Shown: one piece after another, positions 10,701 through 18,311 of the stretch | Numbering within the stretch: position 1 is the stretch's first letter | Layout of the letters: every line of letters begins with the position of its first letter | NCBI RefSeq assembly: GCF_030409315.1 | Contig: NZ_JAUFPS010000028.1 | Span: 186,001-250,000 of the forward strand | Source: Mucilaginibacter flavus | Lineage (GTDB): Bacteria; Bacteroidota; Bacteroidia; Sphingobacteriales; Sphingobacteriaceae | DNA: 64,000 nucleotides | Reading direction: 5' to 3' | Program-made: the position numbers and the translations under genes | Notes under the pieces: generated by a model | Seen by the model: the letters and a program-made list of their open reading frames with translations, nothing else | The model's database searches: none | Told to the model about the DNA's origin: nothing

Positions 10701-10923
10701 TGATGCCTCTTTCATCAGGTTAAAAAATGTACAGTTAGGCTATAATTTCAATACAGCTTTCCTTTCAAAACTTAAACTTGGCGGCTTAAGGGTTTATGCA
10801 AGCGCTTTCAACTTGTTCACCATTACCAAGGTTAAGGATTATGATCCGGAAGGTACCAGCGGCAGCGGTCAGTTTTATCCGCAGCAACGCATTATCAACT
10901 TAGGTGTTAACGTGAAATTTTAA
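7747..10923 (+). CDS. SusC/RagA-type TonB-dependent outer-membrane transporter (locus A)
   Basis: Outer-membrane barrel of 1058 residues that imports oligosaccharides using TonB energy, with SusD as its lid. After a signal peptide (residues 1 to about 35) there is a carboxypeptidase-regulatory-like domain (VTGTVTDEKGEPLPGVSISI, near residues 53-72), then the SusC signature VVVVGYGTQKK, a plug domain (ALAGRIPGVIV) and the long barrel. The protein ends in the expected Phe-terminal strand (LGVNVKF). susD follows after 13 bp, so the two are co-transcribed. The paralogue at 33439 has the same layout. The substrate cannot be read from the sequence; the neighbouring enzymes point to a galactan. Confidence 0.96.
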   Translation: MRKNLLKEFSPHGSAKMALGMLLVATIPLSSPAMAKTMRNGIIVKSANSADITVTGTVTDEKGEPLPGVSISIKGTTQGTISDVKGKYSITVKDQNAYLVYTFIGYTTQEVAVNGKSTINIQLGGDSKSLNEVVVVGYGTQKKATLTGSISQVKGSELVKSPAPNVSNALAGRIPGVIVNNRSGEPGYDGSNITVRGLATTGSNNVLIVVDGVPGQIGGLERLDPNDIESMSVLKDASAAIYGNRAANGVILITTKRGKTGKPTINYSFNQGFSSPTRLPKMADAATYAQIMNEISLDSNPTGGSNQSYSADQIQKFKDGSDPLNYPNTNWEKQALKGTALQNQHSLSVAGGSDDVKYFVSLGTVYQDGLYKNGVTKYHQYNFRSNIDANVTKRLKVGLSLSGREEDRQFPQIGAGDVFRSVYRAKPIVGAYYPNGLPTTGIENTNPAVAVTDIGGVNNNPTQVFNGILKGSYALPGIEGLSLDGFFSIDKSYNFDKNFSKPYILYSYDPSAQTYNKVVVGGNNNAATLFESQTNQALITSNIKLNYARKFGAHDINAFVGYEQSKNHLEYFDATRYNYLSSQLPELSQGGSAATDYLNSGYSSNYNRRSVISRLAYAYDEKYLFEGQLRADASSIFPSGKQWGYFPSASVGWRISKEDWFKSSVSFVDDLKLRASYGSLGNDNVNGFQYFDNYVLVNNGFVASVPGSGSNTIQPNVNLVKLANPNITWETARKLDVGFNATFLHDFSVEAIYFQQKRSSILATRNASLPGSSGIVNPYGSDPLVPSENIGKVNSAGFEGTLAYNHSSAGFSWGVSGNFTYAKSKIVFIDEAVGTLAYQRQTGRPLGTSLLYNAIGIFRTQADLDAYPHVPGAKVGDLKYLDYNGDGKITADDQTRTKYGNIPQITYGVGLNAGYKGFDLSVLFAGQAEVSQYVLPESGSIGNFYSSWADNRFSATNTSGTYPRVTDRASNAISGGQYNNTFWLNDASFIRLKNVQLGYNFNTAFLSKLKLGGLRVYASAFNLFTITKVKDYDPEGTSGSGQFYPQQRIINLGVNVKF

Positions 10924-10936
10924 TTAAGAACAGATC

Positions 10937-12637
10937 ATGAAATTACAATATAAAACCCCGCTATACATTATTTTGGGCGGCATGCTGTTCACCACGGCAT
11001 GTAAAAAAGACCTTTTAAACGTACAGCCGACAGATAGGATTGCTACATCGGCCATTGAATCAGATACGGCTGTTTACGAGGCATATGTTACTAACCGCTA
11101 CATTGGCGCAAAATTACAGGATAAAGAAGGTGATGGATCAAACCCGGGCTTCGGTCGTGGTTTTGAATACAGCATGTGGAGCTCACTTACAGATGAGTCT
11201 ATTTATAACAATGATGATGCTACCTGGCTGATACAACGCGGGCAGCTTGCCCCCGAAAACCTTGGCGGTGCCGGCGTATTATGGGCCCGCAGCTACCGCA
11301 GCATCAGGGAGTGTAATTACGCCTTGAGTTTGCTGCCTAAACTGCCTTTTAGCGCGGGCCATAAAACCCATTTAGAGGGCGAGCTTAAATTTATACGCGC
11401 CTTCCGTTACCAGGATTTGATCCGTAACTACGGTGGTGTAGTATTAATGGGCGATAGGGTTGTTAACCTTACCGATAACTTACAGGACCCAACATTGTTT
11501 AAAAGGGCAACTATTAAAGAAAGTATTGATTACGCTACTGCCCAGCTTGATGACGCGGCTTCAAAACTGCCTTTAAATAACGATGGCACCTGGCTGTTAG
11601 GCCGTGCTACCAAAGGGGCTGCTTTGGCGCTTAAATCAAGGCTTAAACTTTACGCGGCAAGCCCATTATACAGTGCTGGTACCTGGGCCGATGCGGTTAC
11701 CGCGGCACAAGCGGTTATCAGCCTTAATAAATATGGTATTTACACCGGTGGTTACGACAATATGTTTTTAACCAACGAAACCAACGAGGTTATTTTTGAG
11801 CGTTTGTACACCAAAAACGCCAACCATACCCACATGGAAATTGCCAACGGACCAAACGGTTACGGCGGCTGGGCCGGTAATACGCCATTACAAAACTTAG
11901 TTGATGATTATGAGATGGACAATGGTAAAGCCATTACCGATCCAACATCGGGATACGATCCAACACACCCATATGATCACCGCGACCCAAGGTTTGATGC
12001 TACCGTGTTACACAACGGATCGGCCTACAGGGAGCGTAATGTAGAAACCTTTATACCGGGTGGTAAGGATAGTAAAGATGGCGATAGCAACTGGAATACT
12101 ACCAAAACCGGTTACTACCTGCGTAAATATATGGACGATGCTTATCCGCTGCAAAACCCATGGGGTAACGCGGGCTTCCACCCATGGATCTATTTCCGTT
12201 ATGCCGAAATCCTGTTAAATTTTGCCGAGGCTGCTAATGAAGCTTATGGAGCCGATGTTGTGCCTGCCGGTTCAACCATGTCTGCAAGGCAGGCTATCAA
12301 TATGATCAGGGCAAGGCCGGGTGTTAATATGCCTGCTTTAGCCGGTGGCTTATCGCAATCACAAATGCGCGATGCCGTGAGATATGAGCGCCGTGTTGAG
12401 CTTGCATTTGAGGAGCACCGCTTTTATGACGTGCGCAGGTGGAAAATTGCCGATGTTACCGAAAACAAACCGGCGGCAGGTGTAATCATCACCAAAAATG
12501 CCGACGGTACCTTTAGCTATACGCCAAAAGTAGCTTTAGATGGCCGCGCGTTTGCTACCAAACACTATTGGTTACCAATACCGAGAACGGAAATACAAGC
12601 ATCTGGTGGGCAGTTGCAACAAAATGCCGGGTATTAA
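10937..12637 (+). CDS. SusD/RagB-type glycan-binding lipoprotein (locus A)
   Basis: Surface lipoprotein of 566 residues that binds glycan and closes over the SusC barrel. The signal peptide ends FTTAC, and the Cys is followed by KKD, a pattern associated with surface export in Bacteroidota. SusD features include the N-terminal tetratricopeptide-like region (ELKFIRAFRYQDLIRNYGGV) and the C-terminal part with YERRVELAFEEHRFYDVRRW. It lies 13 bp after susC and is followed by a strong hairpin with a T tract (12655-12685), which would reduce transcription into the hydrolase genes. Confidence 0.96.
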   Translation: MKLQYKTPLYIILGGMLFTTACKKDLLNVQPTDRIATSAIESDTAVYEAYVTNRYIGAKLQDKEGDGSNPGFGRGFEYSMWSSLTDESIYNNDDATWLIQRGQLAPENLGGAGVLWARSYRSIRECNYALSLLPKLPFSAGHKTHLEGELKFIRAFRYQDLIRNYGGVVLMGDRVVNLTDNLQDPTLFKRATIKESIDYATAQLDDAASKLPLNNDGTWLLGRATKGAALALKSRLKLYAASPLYSAGTWADAVTAAQAVISLNKYGIYTGGYDNMFLTNETNEVIFERLYTKNANHTHMEIANGPNGYGGWAGNTPLQNLVDDYEMDNGKAITDPTSGYDPTHPYDHRDPRFDATVLHNGSAYRERNVETFIPGGKDSKDGDSNWNTTKTGYYLRKYMDDAYPLQNPWGNAGFHPWIYFRYAEILLNFAEAANEAYGADVVPAGSTMSARQAINMIRARPGVNMPALAGGLSQSQMRDAVRYERRVELAFEEHRFYDVRRWKIADVTENKPAAGVIITKNADGTFSYTPKVALDGRAFATKHYWLPIPRTEIQASGGQLQQNAGY

Positions 12638-12654
12638 TCAATAAATTTATCTGC

Positions 12655-12685
12655 GGGAGAAGAAGCCATTCTTCTCCCTTTTTTT
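12655..12685 (+). terminator. Intrinsic terminator or attenuator after susD A
   Basis: GGGAGAAGAA (12655-12664) pairs perfectly with TTCTTCTCCC (12669-12678) around a 4-nt loop and is followed by seven T. It sits between susD and the hydrolase genes. Confidence 0.85.
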
Positions 12686-12711
12686 CTAAACCAATTATCA
12701 ACCAATAAATT

Positions 12712-14217
12712 ATGAAGAAGAAGCATGTTTTATTATTAGCGGTGTGTTGCTTTGCAGCAGGGTGTAAGAAAGATATGATAGCAACCAAACAAACCGCCAC
12801 AACCCCAACCGAAACGTCATCGGGAAGTAGCAATGTTAAACTGGATTCGACGCCGGCAAGCGCGCTGAAAGGCGTGAACTGGGCTTGCGACGGGGACAAC
12901 TTTAGCGATGGTATTTTAGTATTAAGTGGCTTAACCTCGTCAGATAGTTATGCCACCGTATCGGCCAAGGCCGATGCTGTTTTGAGCGGCATTCAAACCA
13001 ATACGGGGGCAAACACGGTGAGGATACCGGTAAATTATGCAACCGTATCACAAACCTGGTGGAACTCCTATACCGGCGTTATTGATAAAGCGGTGAGCAA
13101 AGGGATGAACGTTATTTTGGGCTGTTGGGAAGGCAGTTCATCTGAGGATGGTAAAATTGATAATACCACCCAGTTTTGGTCAATGTGGCAAACTATTGTA
13201 ACCAAGTATGGCAGCAATACGCATGTGTACTTTGAAATATTTAACGAGCCGCATGGCTATTCATTAACCGATTGGACAACCATTTGTGCCCAATGGCTCA
13301 GCAATTATCCGTCGGTGCCTCAGGGGAGAATTTTAATCAGCGGTACCTCGTATTCGCAGGATATTACGGGAGTTGGTGCAGATAGCCGTTTTTCGGGCTG
13401 TTTGTTATCTATTCATGATTATACATTTTTTAGCAATGGTACCAATACCACGGCCGCGCAATGGGAAAGCAGGCTAAGGGGCAATATAGGCAGCTACAGC
13501 AGTCGTGCTGTATTAACTGAATTTGGCGTACCTATGAACGGCGGTAAAAACTACACCGGTGCCATAGGCGGCGATCAGGAAATTGCTTACCTGCAAGGTT
13601 TAACCAACCAGGTTAGGGCATTTGGCATGGGCGCGGTATACTGGCCCGGCATCCGCACCGGCGATAGCTATGCTATGGAAACTTTAGGTGGCAGTGGCAC
13701 AAGCCTTACCGTGTCAAATACCAATGCCAGCGGTTTAAGCAGGCTTAAATATGGCTGGGGTGTAGGTACAGGCGGTACAGATGTGTTTTATACCGGCGCT
13801 TACTACCGTTTGCTAAACCAAAACAGCGGCCAGGCGCTTGATGTTAACGCGGCTTCAACCGCAAACGGCGCAAATATTATACAATGGCCGCAAAACGGAG
13901 GCAACAACCAGCAATGGGTAATTACCGATAATGGCGGTGGCTATTACAAAATAACCAACCGTAACAGCGGGCAGGCGCTTGATGTTAATGGGGCATCTAC
14001 CACAAACGGTGCCGGCATTATTCAATGGCCATGGAATGGCGGTAACAACCAGCAATGGGCGCTTACTTCAACCAGCACAGGCGTTTACAAAGCCATCAAC
14101 CGCAATAGCGGGCTTGCACTTGATGTTAATGGAGCCTCAACAGCTAATGGCGCGGGCATTATCCAGTGGCCATATAGTGGTGCCAATAACCAGCAATGGC
14201 AAATAGTACAACAATAA
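12712..14217 (+). CDS. GH5-like glycoside hydrolase lipoprotein with C-terminal ricin-type lectin domain
   Basis: Predicted secreted or surface endo-acting hydrolase of 501 residues. The lipoprotein signal ends FAAGC followed by KKD. The catalytic part (residues about 50-345) shows clan GH-A signs: acid/base Glu179 in EIFNEPHG and nucleophile Glu270 in LTEFGVP. A C-terminal beta-trefoil (about 365-501) has three repeats ending in NNQQW, the QxW mark of ricin-type (CBM13) lectins, which often bind galactose- or xylose-containing glycans. It is the first of four plus-strand enzyme genes after the susD terminator. GH5 covers many activities, so the exact substrate is not called; cellulase is only the generic family label. 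Confidence 0.85.
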   Translation: MKKKHVLLLAVCCFAAGCKKDMIATKQTATTPTETSSGSSNVKLDSTPASALKGVNWACDGDNFSDGILVLSGLTSSDSYATVSAKADAVLSGIQTNTGANTVRIPVNYATVSQTWWNSYTGVIDKAVSKGMNVILGCWEGSSSEDGKIDNTTQFWSMWQTIVTKYGSNTHVYFEIFNEPHGYSLTDWTTICAQWLSNYPSVPQGRILISGTSYSQDITGVGADSRFSGCLLSIHDYTFFSNGTNTTAAQWESRLRGNIGSYSSRAVLTEFGVPMNGGKNYTGAIGGDQEIAYLQGLTNQVRAFGMGAVYWPGIRTGDSYAMETLGGSGTSLTVSNTNASGLSRLKYGWGVGTGGTDVFYTGAYYRLLNQNSGQALDVNAASTANGANIIQWPQNGGNNQQWVITDNGGGYYKITNRNSGQALDVNGASTTNGAGIIQWPWNGGNNQQWALTSTSTGVYKAINRNSGLALDVNGASTANGAGIIQWPYSGANNQQWQIVQQ

Positions 14218-14234
14218 AATAAACTATTGTAAAG

Positions 14235-14262
14235 GAGCAGCGCTGTAAAGCGCTGTTCTTTT
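14235..14262 (+). terminator. Weak hairpin between GH5 and GH30 genes
   Basis: GAGCAGCGCT pairs with AGCGCTGTTC (one G-U pair) around a GTAA loop and is followed by only four T. It could terminate partially or act as an mRNA-processing stem. Confidence 0.5.
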
Positions 14263-14273
14263 GCTAATTATAC

Positions 14274-15809
14274 ATGATGATAAAACGATATACCATAAAA
14301 AGGAATGTAGTGGTGGCTATGGCTGCTTTGGCGTTTAATAGCGTGGCTGTGGCGCAAACAAAGCAGGTTACTATTGATATTAACCTTTCTAAAACTTATC
14401 AAACCATCAGCAATTTTGCTGCTTCGGATGCATGGTCGTGCCAGTTTGTGGGTAATTGGCCAGATGCCAAACGCCAGCAAATTGCCGATTGGCTTTTTAG
14501 TACCGATAACAATGCCGATGGATCGCCTAAAGGGATCGGGCTTTCCATGTGGCGCTTTAATTTGGGTGCGGGCAGTACCCAACAGGGCGATGCAAGTGGT
14601 ATCAAAGACGAATGGCGCAGGGCCGAATCATTTACCAACAGCGATGGCACCTATAACTGGCAAAACCAGGCCGCGCAGGTTTGGTTTTTAGAGGCTGCCA
14701 AACAGCGTGGGGTGAAACAGTTTTTAGGTTTTTTTAATAGCCCGCCGGTGCAGTTTACAACCAATGGTAAGGCTTTTGCCAATGAGGGTAAGGTTAACAT
14801 CGCTCCCGATAGGTATGACGCTTTTGCAAAGTACATTTATGATGTTGTAAAGGGTGTTCAAAAAGTAAGTGGTGTAAAGTTTGATTATATAAGCCCCATC
14901 AATGAACCGCAATGGGATTGGAGTGATGGCGGCCAGGAAGGTAACCCTTATACCAATACCCAGATAGCGGGTATAGTACGGGCAATAAACAAAGAGTTTG
15001 TAAGTAATAAGCTGGATTCAAAGATATTGGTAGGCGAGGCCGGAAGCATCAATTACTTGTTTACAGCCGGCGATAAGCCGGGCAAGGGCAACCAGGTAAG
15101 TGATTTTTTCAAAGCCGGATCGACCAATTATCTTGGCGATTTGCCTGCGGTAAGTAAAACTATAGCCGCGCATAGCTATTTCACTACCTCGCCAATGGCA
15201 TCGGCGGTTAAAGCGCGTAAGGCTTTGGCAGATAGCGTTGCCGGGGTTAAAGGACTAAATTTCTGGCAATCTGAATATTGTATTTTGGGCGACAATGCCG
15301 GGGAAATAGATGGCAACCATCGCGACCTGGGGATTAACGCGGCATTGTATTTAGCTAAGGTGATCCACACCGATCTAACCGTTGCCAACGCCTCTGCATG
15401 GCAATGGTGGACGGCGATCTCGGCCTATGATTATAAAGACGGTTTAATCTACATCGACAGAAATAAAACCGATGGTAATTTTTACTCCAGTAAAATGCTT
15501 TGGACAATGGGTAATTACAGCCGCTTCATCAGGCCGGGCGCGGTAAGGGTTGATGCTGTTGCCTCATCGGCGCAAAATCAATCGTTGTTGGTTTCTGCCT
15601 ATCAAAACGGGAAAAACATCACGGTAGTTATTATCAACCCCGGTACCGATGATATAACCACCTCATTCAATACCCGTAAATCAAAAGTACAGTTTACATC
15701 ATCGTACCTCACCTCACAGGATGCCGAATTGAAGGCTGGTAAAATAACAGCCAACACCAACGTTGTTCCGGCACGTTCGGTTGTTACGCTTACCGGTATT
15801 ATCAAATAA
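14274..15809 (+). CDS. GH30 family hydrolase, endo-beta-1,6-galactanase-like
   Basis: Secreted glycoside hydrolase of 511 residues with a signal peptide (cleavage after AVAQ, about residue 27). The clan GH-A pair is visible: acid/base Glu211 in SPINEPQWDW and nucleophile Glu334 in FWQSEYCILG. The N-terminal FAASDAWSCQFVGNWP segment and the overall length with a C-terminal beta-sandwich fit GH30. The pattern reminds me of the endo-beta-1,6-galactanase group, but the subfamily was not tested. Its neighbours are GH2 and GH35 beta-galactosidases, which fits stepwise breakdown of a beta-galactan. A second ATG lies one codon downstream. Confidence 0.82.
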   Translation: MMIKRYTIKRNVVVAMAALAFNSVAVAQTKQVTIDINLSKTYQTISNFAASDAWSCQFVGNWPDAKRQQIADWLFSTDNNADGSPKGIGLSMWRFNLGAGSTQQGDASGIKDEWRRAESFTNSDGTYNWQNQAAQVWFLEAAKQRGVKQFLGFFNSPPVQFTTNGKAFANEGKVNIAPDRYDAFAKYIYDVVKGVQKVSGVKFDYISPINEPQWDWSDGGQEGNPYTNTQIAGIVRAINKEFVSNKLDSKILVGEAGSINYLFTAGDKPGKGNQVSDFFKAGSTNYLGDLPAVSKTIAAHSYFTTSPMASAVKARKALADSVAGVKGLNFWQSEYCILGDNAGEIDGNHRDLGINAALYLAKVIHTDLTVANASAWQWWTAISAYDYKDGLIYIDRNKTDGNFYSSKMLWTMGNYSRFIRPGAVRVDAVASSAQNQSLLVSAYQNGKNITVVIINPGTDDITTSFNTRKSKVQFTSSYLTSQDAELKAGKITANTNVVPARSVVTLTGIIK

Positions 15810-15828
15810 CCTTGCACATCTATCTACT

Positions 15829-18261
15829 ATGAAAAATAAAATTTACCTGTTTCTTTTCGCCCTGATCCCCGCTTTTGCGCCATGCGTATCAAAAGCGCAA
15901 ACTGCCGGCGAACCATCCGTATTTAATTCGGACTGGAGTTTTCACAAAGGCGATATCGCCAACGGCATCACCGGTGTAAAAGCTGAAACCCAATGGAAAA
16001 CCATCGATTTACCACATGACTGGAGCATTGAAGGTCCGTTTAGCGATGAATGGGCAAGCGCCACGGGTTATCTGCCCGGCGGTATTGGCTGGTACACCAA
16101 AAGTTTTGCGGGCAACAGCAGCTGGCTGGGCAAACAGGTATATGTTTATTTTGATGGGGTATACAAAAACAGCGAAGTATGGCTCAATGGCCATTTGTTA
16201 GGCAAACGTCCCAATGGCTTTATTTCTTTTCAGTACGAGTTAAGTCCTTACCTGAATTTAAAGGGCAAAAATACCATTGCGGTTAAAGTTGATCACAGTG
16301 AATTTGCCGATTCGCGCTGGTATACCGGCTCGGGCATCTATCGTAATGTTTACCTCATTGTGAAAGGTCCCGTGCATATAGGCCCATGGGATGTAGCATT
16401 TTCTACGCCCGAAACATCGGCACAAAAGGCGCTTGTAAAAGTTAAGGTAACAGTAACCAACAGTACTAAAACTGTAGCCAATGTTACCGCGAAGGTTAAC
16501 CTGTTTGACGCCGATGCTAAAGTAGCTTTATCACTCCAAAAACAAATCCGTGTAAAGCCGGGCAAGCAGGATGTTGAATTTGAGCAGGATTTAAAATCAC
16601 CTAAATTATGGGATACCGAAAATGCCAACCTGTATAAATTACAGGTGTCTATTAATCGTAATGGCAAACTGACCGACCAGGTTACGCAGACTGTGGGTAT
16701 CCGTAGTATTCGTTTTGACAAGGATAAAGGCTTCTTTTTAAACGATAAAAGCACCAAGCTAAAAGGTGTATGTATCCATGACGATGCAGGTGCTTTGGGG
16801 GTTGCAGTGCCGGAAGAAGTTTGGGTTAGACGATTAAATATACTGAAAGAGGCGGGCGTAAATTCATTGCGATTAAGCCATAACCCGCATGCCGATTATT
16901 TATACAACCTGTGCGATAAGATGGGTTTTTTGGTAATGGACGAAGCTTTTGACGAATGGGAAATTGGCAAAAATAAATGGGTAGCCGGCTGGAATGTAGG
17001 CACGCCATCAAAAAACGGTTACCACGAGTATTTTAAAGAATGGGCCGATAGCGATGTGAAGGATATGGTACTCAGGGCTCGTAATCATCCATCTATCATT
17101 ATGTGGAGCATTGGTAACGAAATTGATTACCCTAATGACCCGTATACCAACGAAGTGTTAAATACAGGGCGTAATCCACAGATTTATGGTAAAGGATTTT
17201 TGCCCGATCATCCACCGGCCAGCGGACTTACGCCGATAGCACGTCAATTGGTAAAAGCTGTAAAGGCTATTGATACCACCCGTCCGGTAACGGCGGCCTT
17301 AGCAGGTGTGGTCATGTCCAACGAAGTAGGTTATCCCGAAGAATTGGACGTTGTAGGCTATAATTACCAGGAGTATCGCTACCCCGATGATCATAAAAAG
17401 TACCCTAACCGTATTATTTACGGCAGCGAAAACGGCATGGCACAGCAGGCCTGGACTGCGGTTGATAGCAACGAATACATCTCTGCCCAATACCTGTGGA
17501 CAGGCATCGATTACCTGGGCGAGGCTGGCAAATGGCCGCAGCGCAGTAATGGTGCCGGCTTAATTGACCTGGCCGGGTTTAAAAAGCCCGAATATTTTTA
17601 CAGGCAAAGCCTTTGGGCTTCAAAACCGATGATATACATAGGTGCCCGTGAAATTACCAAAGCCGAAGATAAAGGCATCTGGAGCCACCGTACTGCCGAA
17701 CCGGTTTGGAACTGGCAGGCAGGTAGCAAGGTAAAGGTTGATTGCTTTACCAACTGCCAGGAAACAGAACTGTTCCTGAATGGAAAGTCATTAGGAAGGC
17801 AATCTCGTGCCGATGCAAAAAACCATGTCCCTACATGGGAAGTTGATTATCAGCCCGGCGAATTGGTAGCCAAAGGATATAACGATGGCAACGAAGTATG
17901 CGCCTACCCCATCAAAACAACCGGCGACGCTTACCAGGTGAGCACCATTGTAGATAATGATGTTTTTGACAGCAAAGCAAAGGGGGTAAGCCAGGTTGAG
18001 GTGTACATCACCGATAAAGATGGCAACTGGGTGTTTAATGCTGCCGATGAAGTTTCGGTAGCCATTACCGGCCCGGCCAAATTGTTGGGGTTGGAAAGCG
18101 GTAGCAACAATAGTCACGAAAGTTACCAGGCTAATCAGCGTAAGGCTTTGCACGGCCGTTTAATAGCCTATATACAAACCATCGGTAAGCCCGGCACGGT
18201 ACAGGTGCAGTTTAGCGCCGGTACGCTTAAGTCATCAACCCTAACCTTAACTGTAAAATAA
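15829..18261 (+). CDS. GH2 family beta-galactosidase-like glycoside hydrolase
   Basis: Exo-acting hydrolase of 810 residues, probably a periplasmic beta-galactosidase. The start at 15829 (MKNKIYLF) is chosen because it opens a clear signal peptide ending KAQT; a longer frame from 15763 would overlap the GH30 gene and put 22 unlikely residues in front. Domains in order are a sugar-binding jelly roll (HDWSIEGPF, GGIGWYTK), an Ig-like domain, the TIM barrel with LSHNPHADYLYNLCDKMG, acid/base Glu431 in MWSIGNEID and nucleophile Glu534 in YGSENG, then C-terminal Ig-like domains (WQAGSKVKVDCFTN, TELFLNGKSLG). It lies 19 bp after GH30 and 50 bp before GH35, consistent with one transcript. GH2 also contains glucuronidases and mannosidases, so the activity is likely rather than certain. 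Confidence 0.87.
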   Translation: MKNKIYLFLFALIPAFAPCVSKAQTAGEPSVFNSDWSFHKGDIANGITGVKAETQWKTIDLPHDWSIEGPFSDEWASATGYLPGGIGWYTKSFAGNSSWLGKQVYVYFDGVYKNSEVWLNGHLLGKRPNGFISFQYELSPYLNLKGKNTIAVKVDHSEFADSRWYTGSGIYRNVYLIVKGPVHIGPWDVAFSTPETSAQKALVKVKVTVTNSTKTVANVTAKVNLFDADAKVALSLQKQIRVKPGKQDVEFEQDLKSPKLWDTENANLYKLQVSINRNGKLTDQVTQTVGIRSIRFDKDKGFFLNDKSTKLKGVCIHDDAGALGVAVPEEVWVRRLNILKEAGVNSLRLSHNPHADYLYNLCDKMGFLVMDEAFDEWEIGKNKWVAGWNVGTPSKNGYHEYFKEWADSDVKDMVLRARNHPSIIMWSIGNEIDYPNDPYTNEVLNTGRNPQIYGKGFLPDHPPASGLTPIARQLVKAVKAIDTTRPVTAALAGVVMSNEVGYPEELDVVGYNYQEYRYPDDHKKYPNRIIYGSENGMAQQAWTAVDSNEYISAQYLWTGIDYLGEAGKWPQRSNGAGLIDLAGFKKPEYFYRQSLWASKPMIYIGAREITKAEDKGIWSHRTAEPVWNWQAGSKVKVDCFTNCQETELFLNGKSLGRQSRADAKNHVPTWEVDYQPGELVAKGYNDGNEVCAYPIKTTGDAYQVSTIVDNDVFDSKAKGVSQVEVYITDKDGNWVFNAADEVSVAITGPAKLLGLESGSNNSHESYQANQRKALHGRLIAYIQTIGKPGTVQVQFSAGTLKSSTLTLTVK

Positions 18262-18311
18262 TAAAATCCCTTAATCCTGTAAACTATATACCCAGCACTT
18301 TTTTTTAATTT

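Noticed and set aside
13810..14217. Tandem DNA repeats that might suggest an array
   Set aside because: The three similar segments are coding repeats of the ricin-type lectin domain, not CRISPR or non-coding repeats.
15763..15828. Longer N-terminus for the GH2 gene
   Set aside because: It would overlap the GH30 gene and put 22 Arg/Leu-rich residues before a clean signal peptide.
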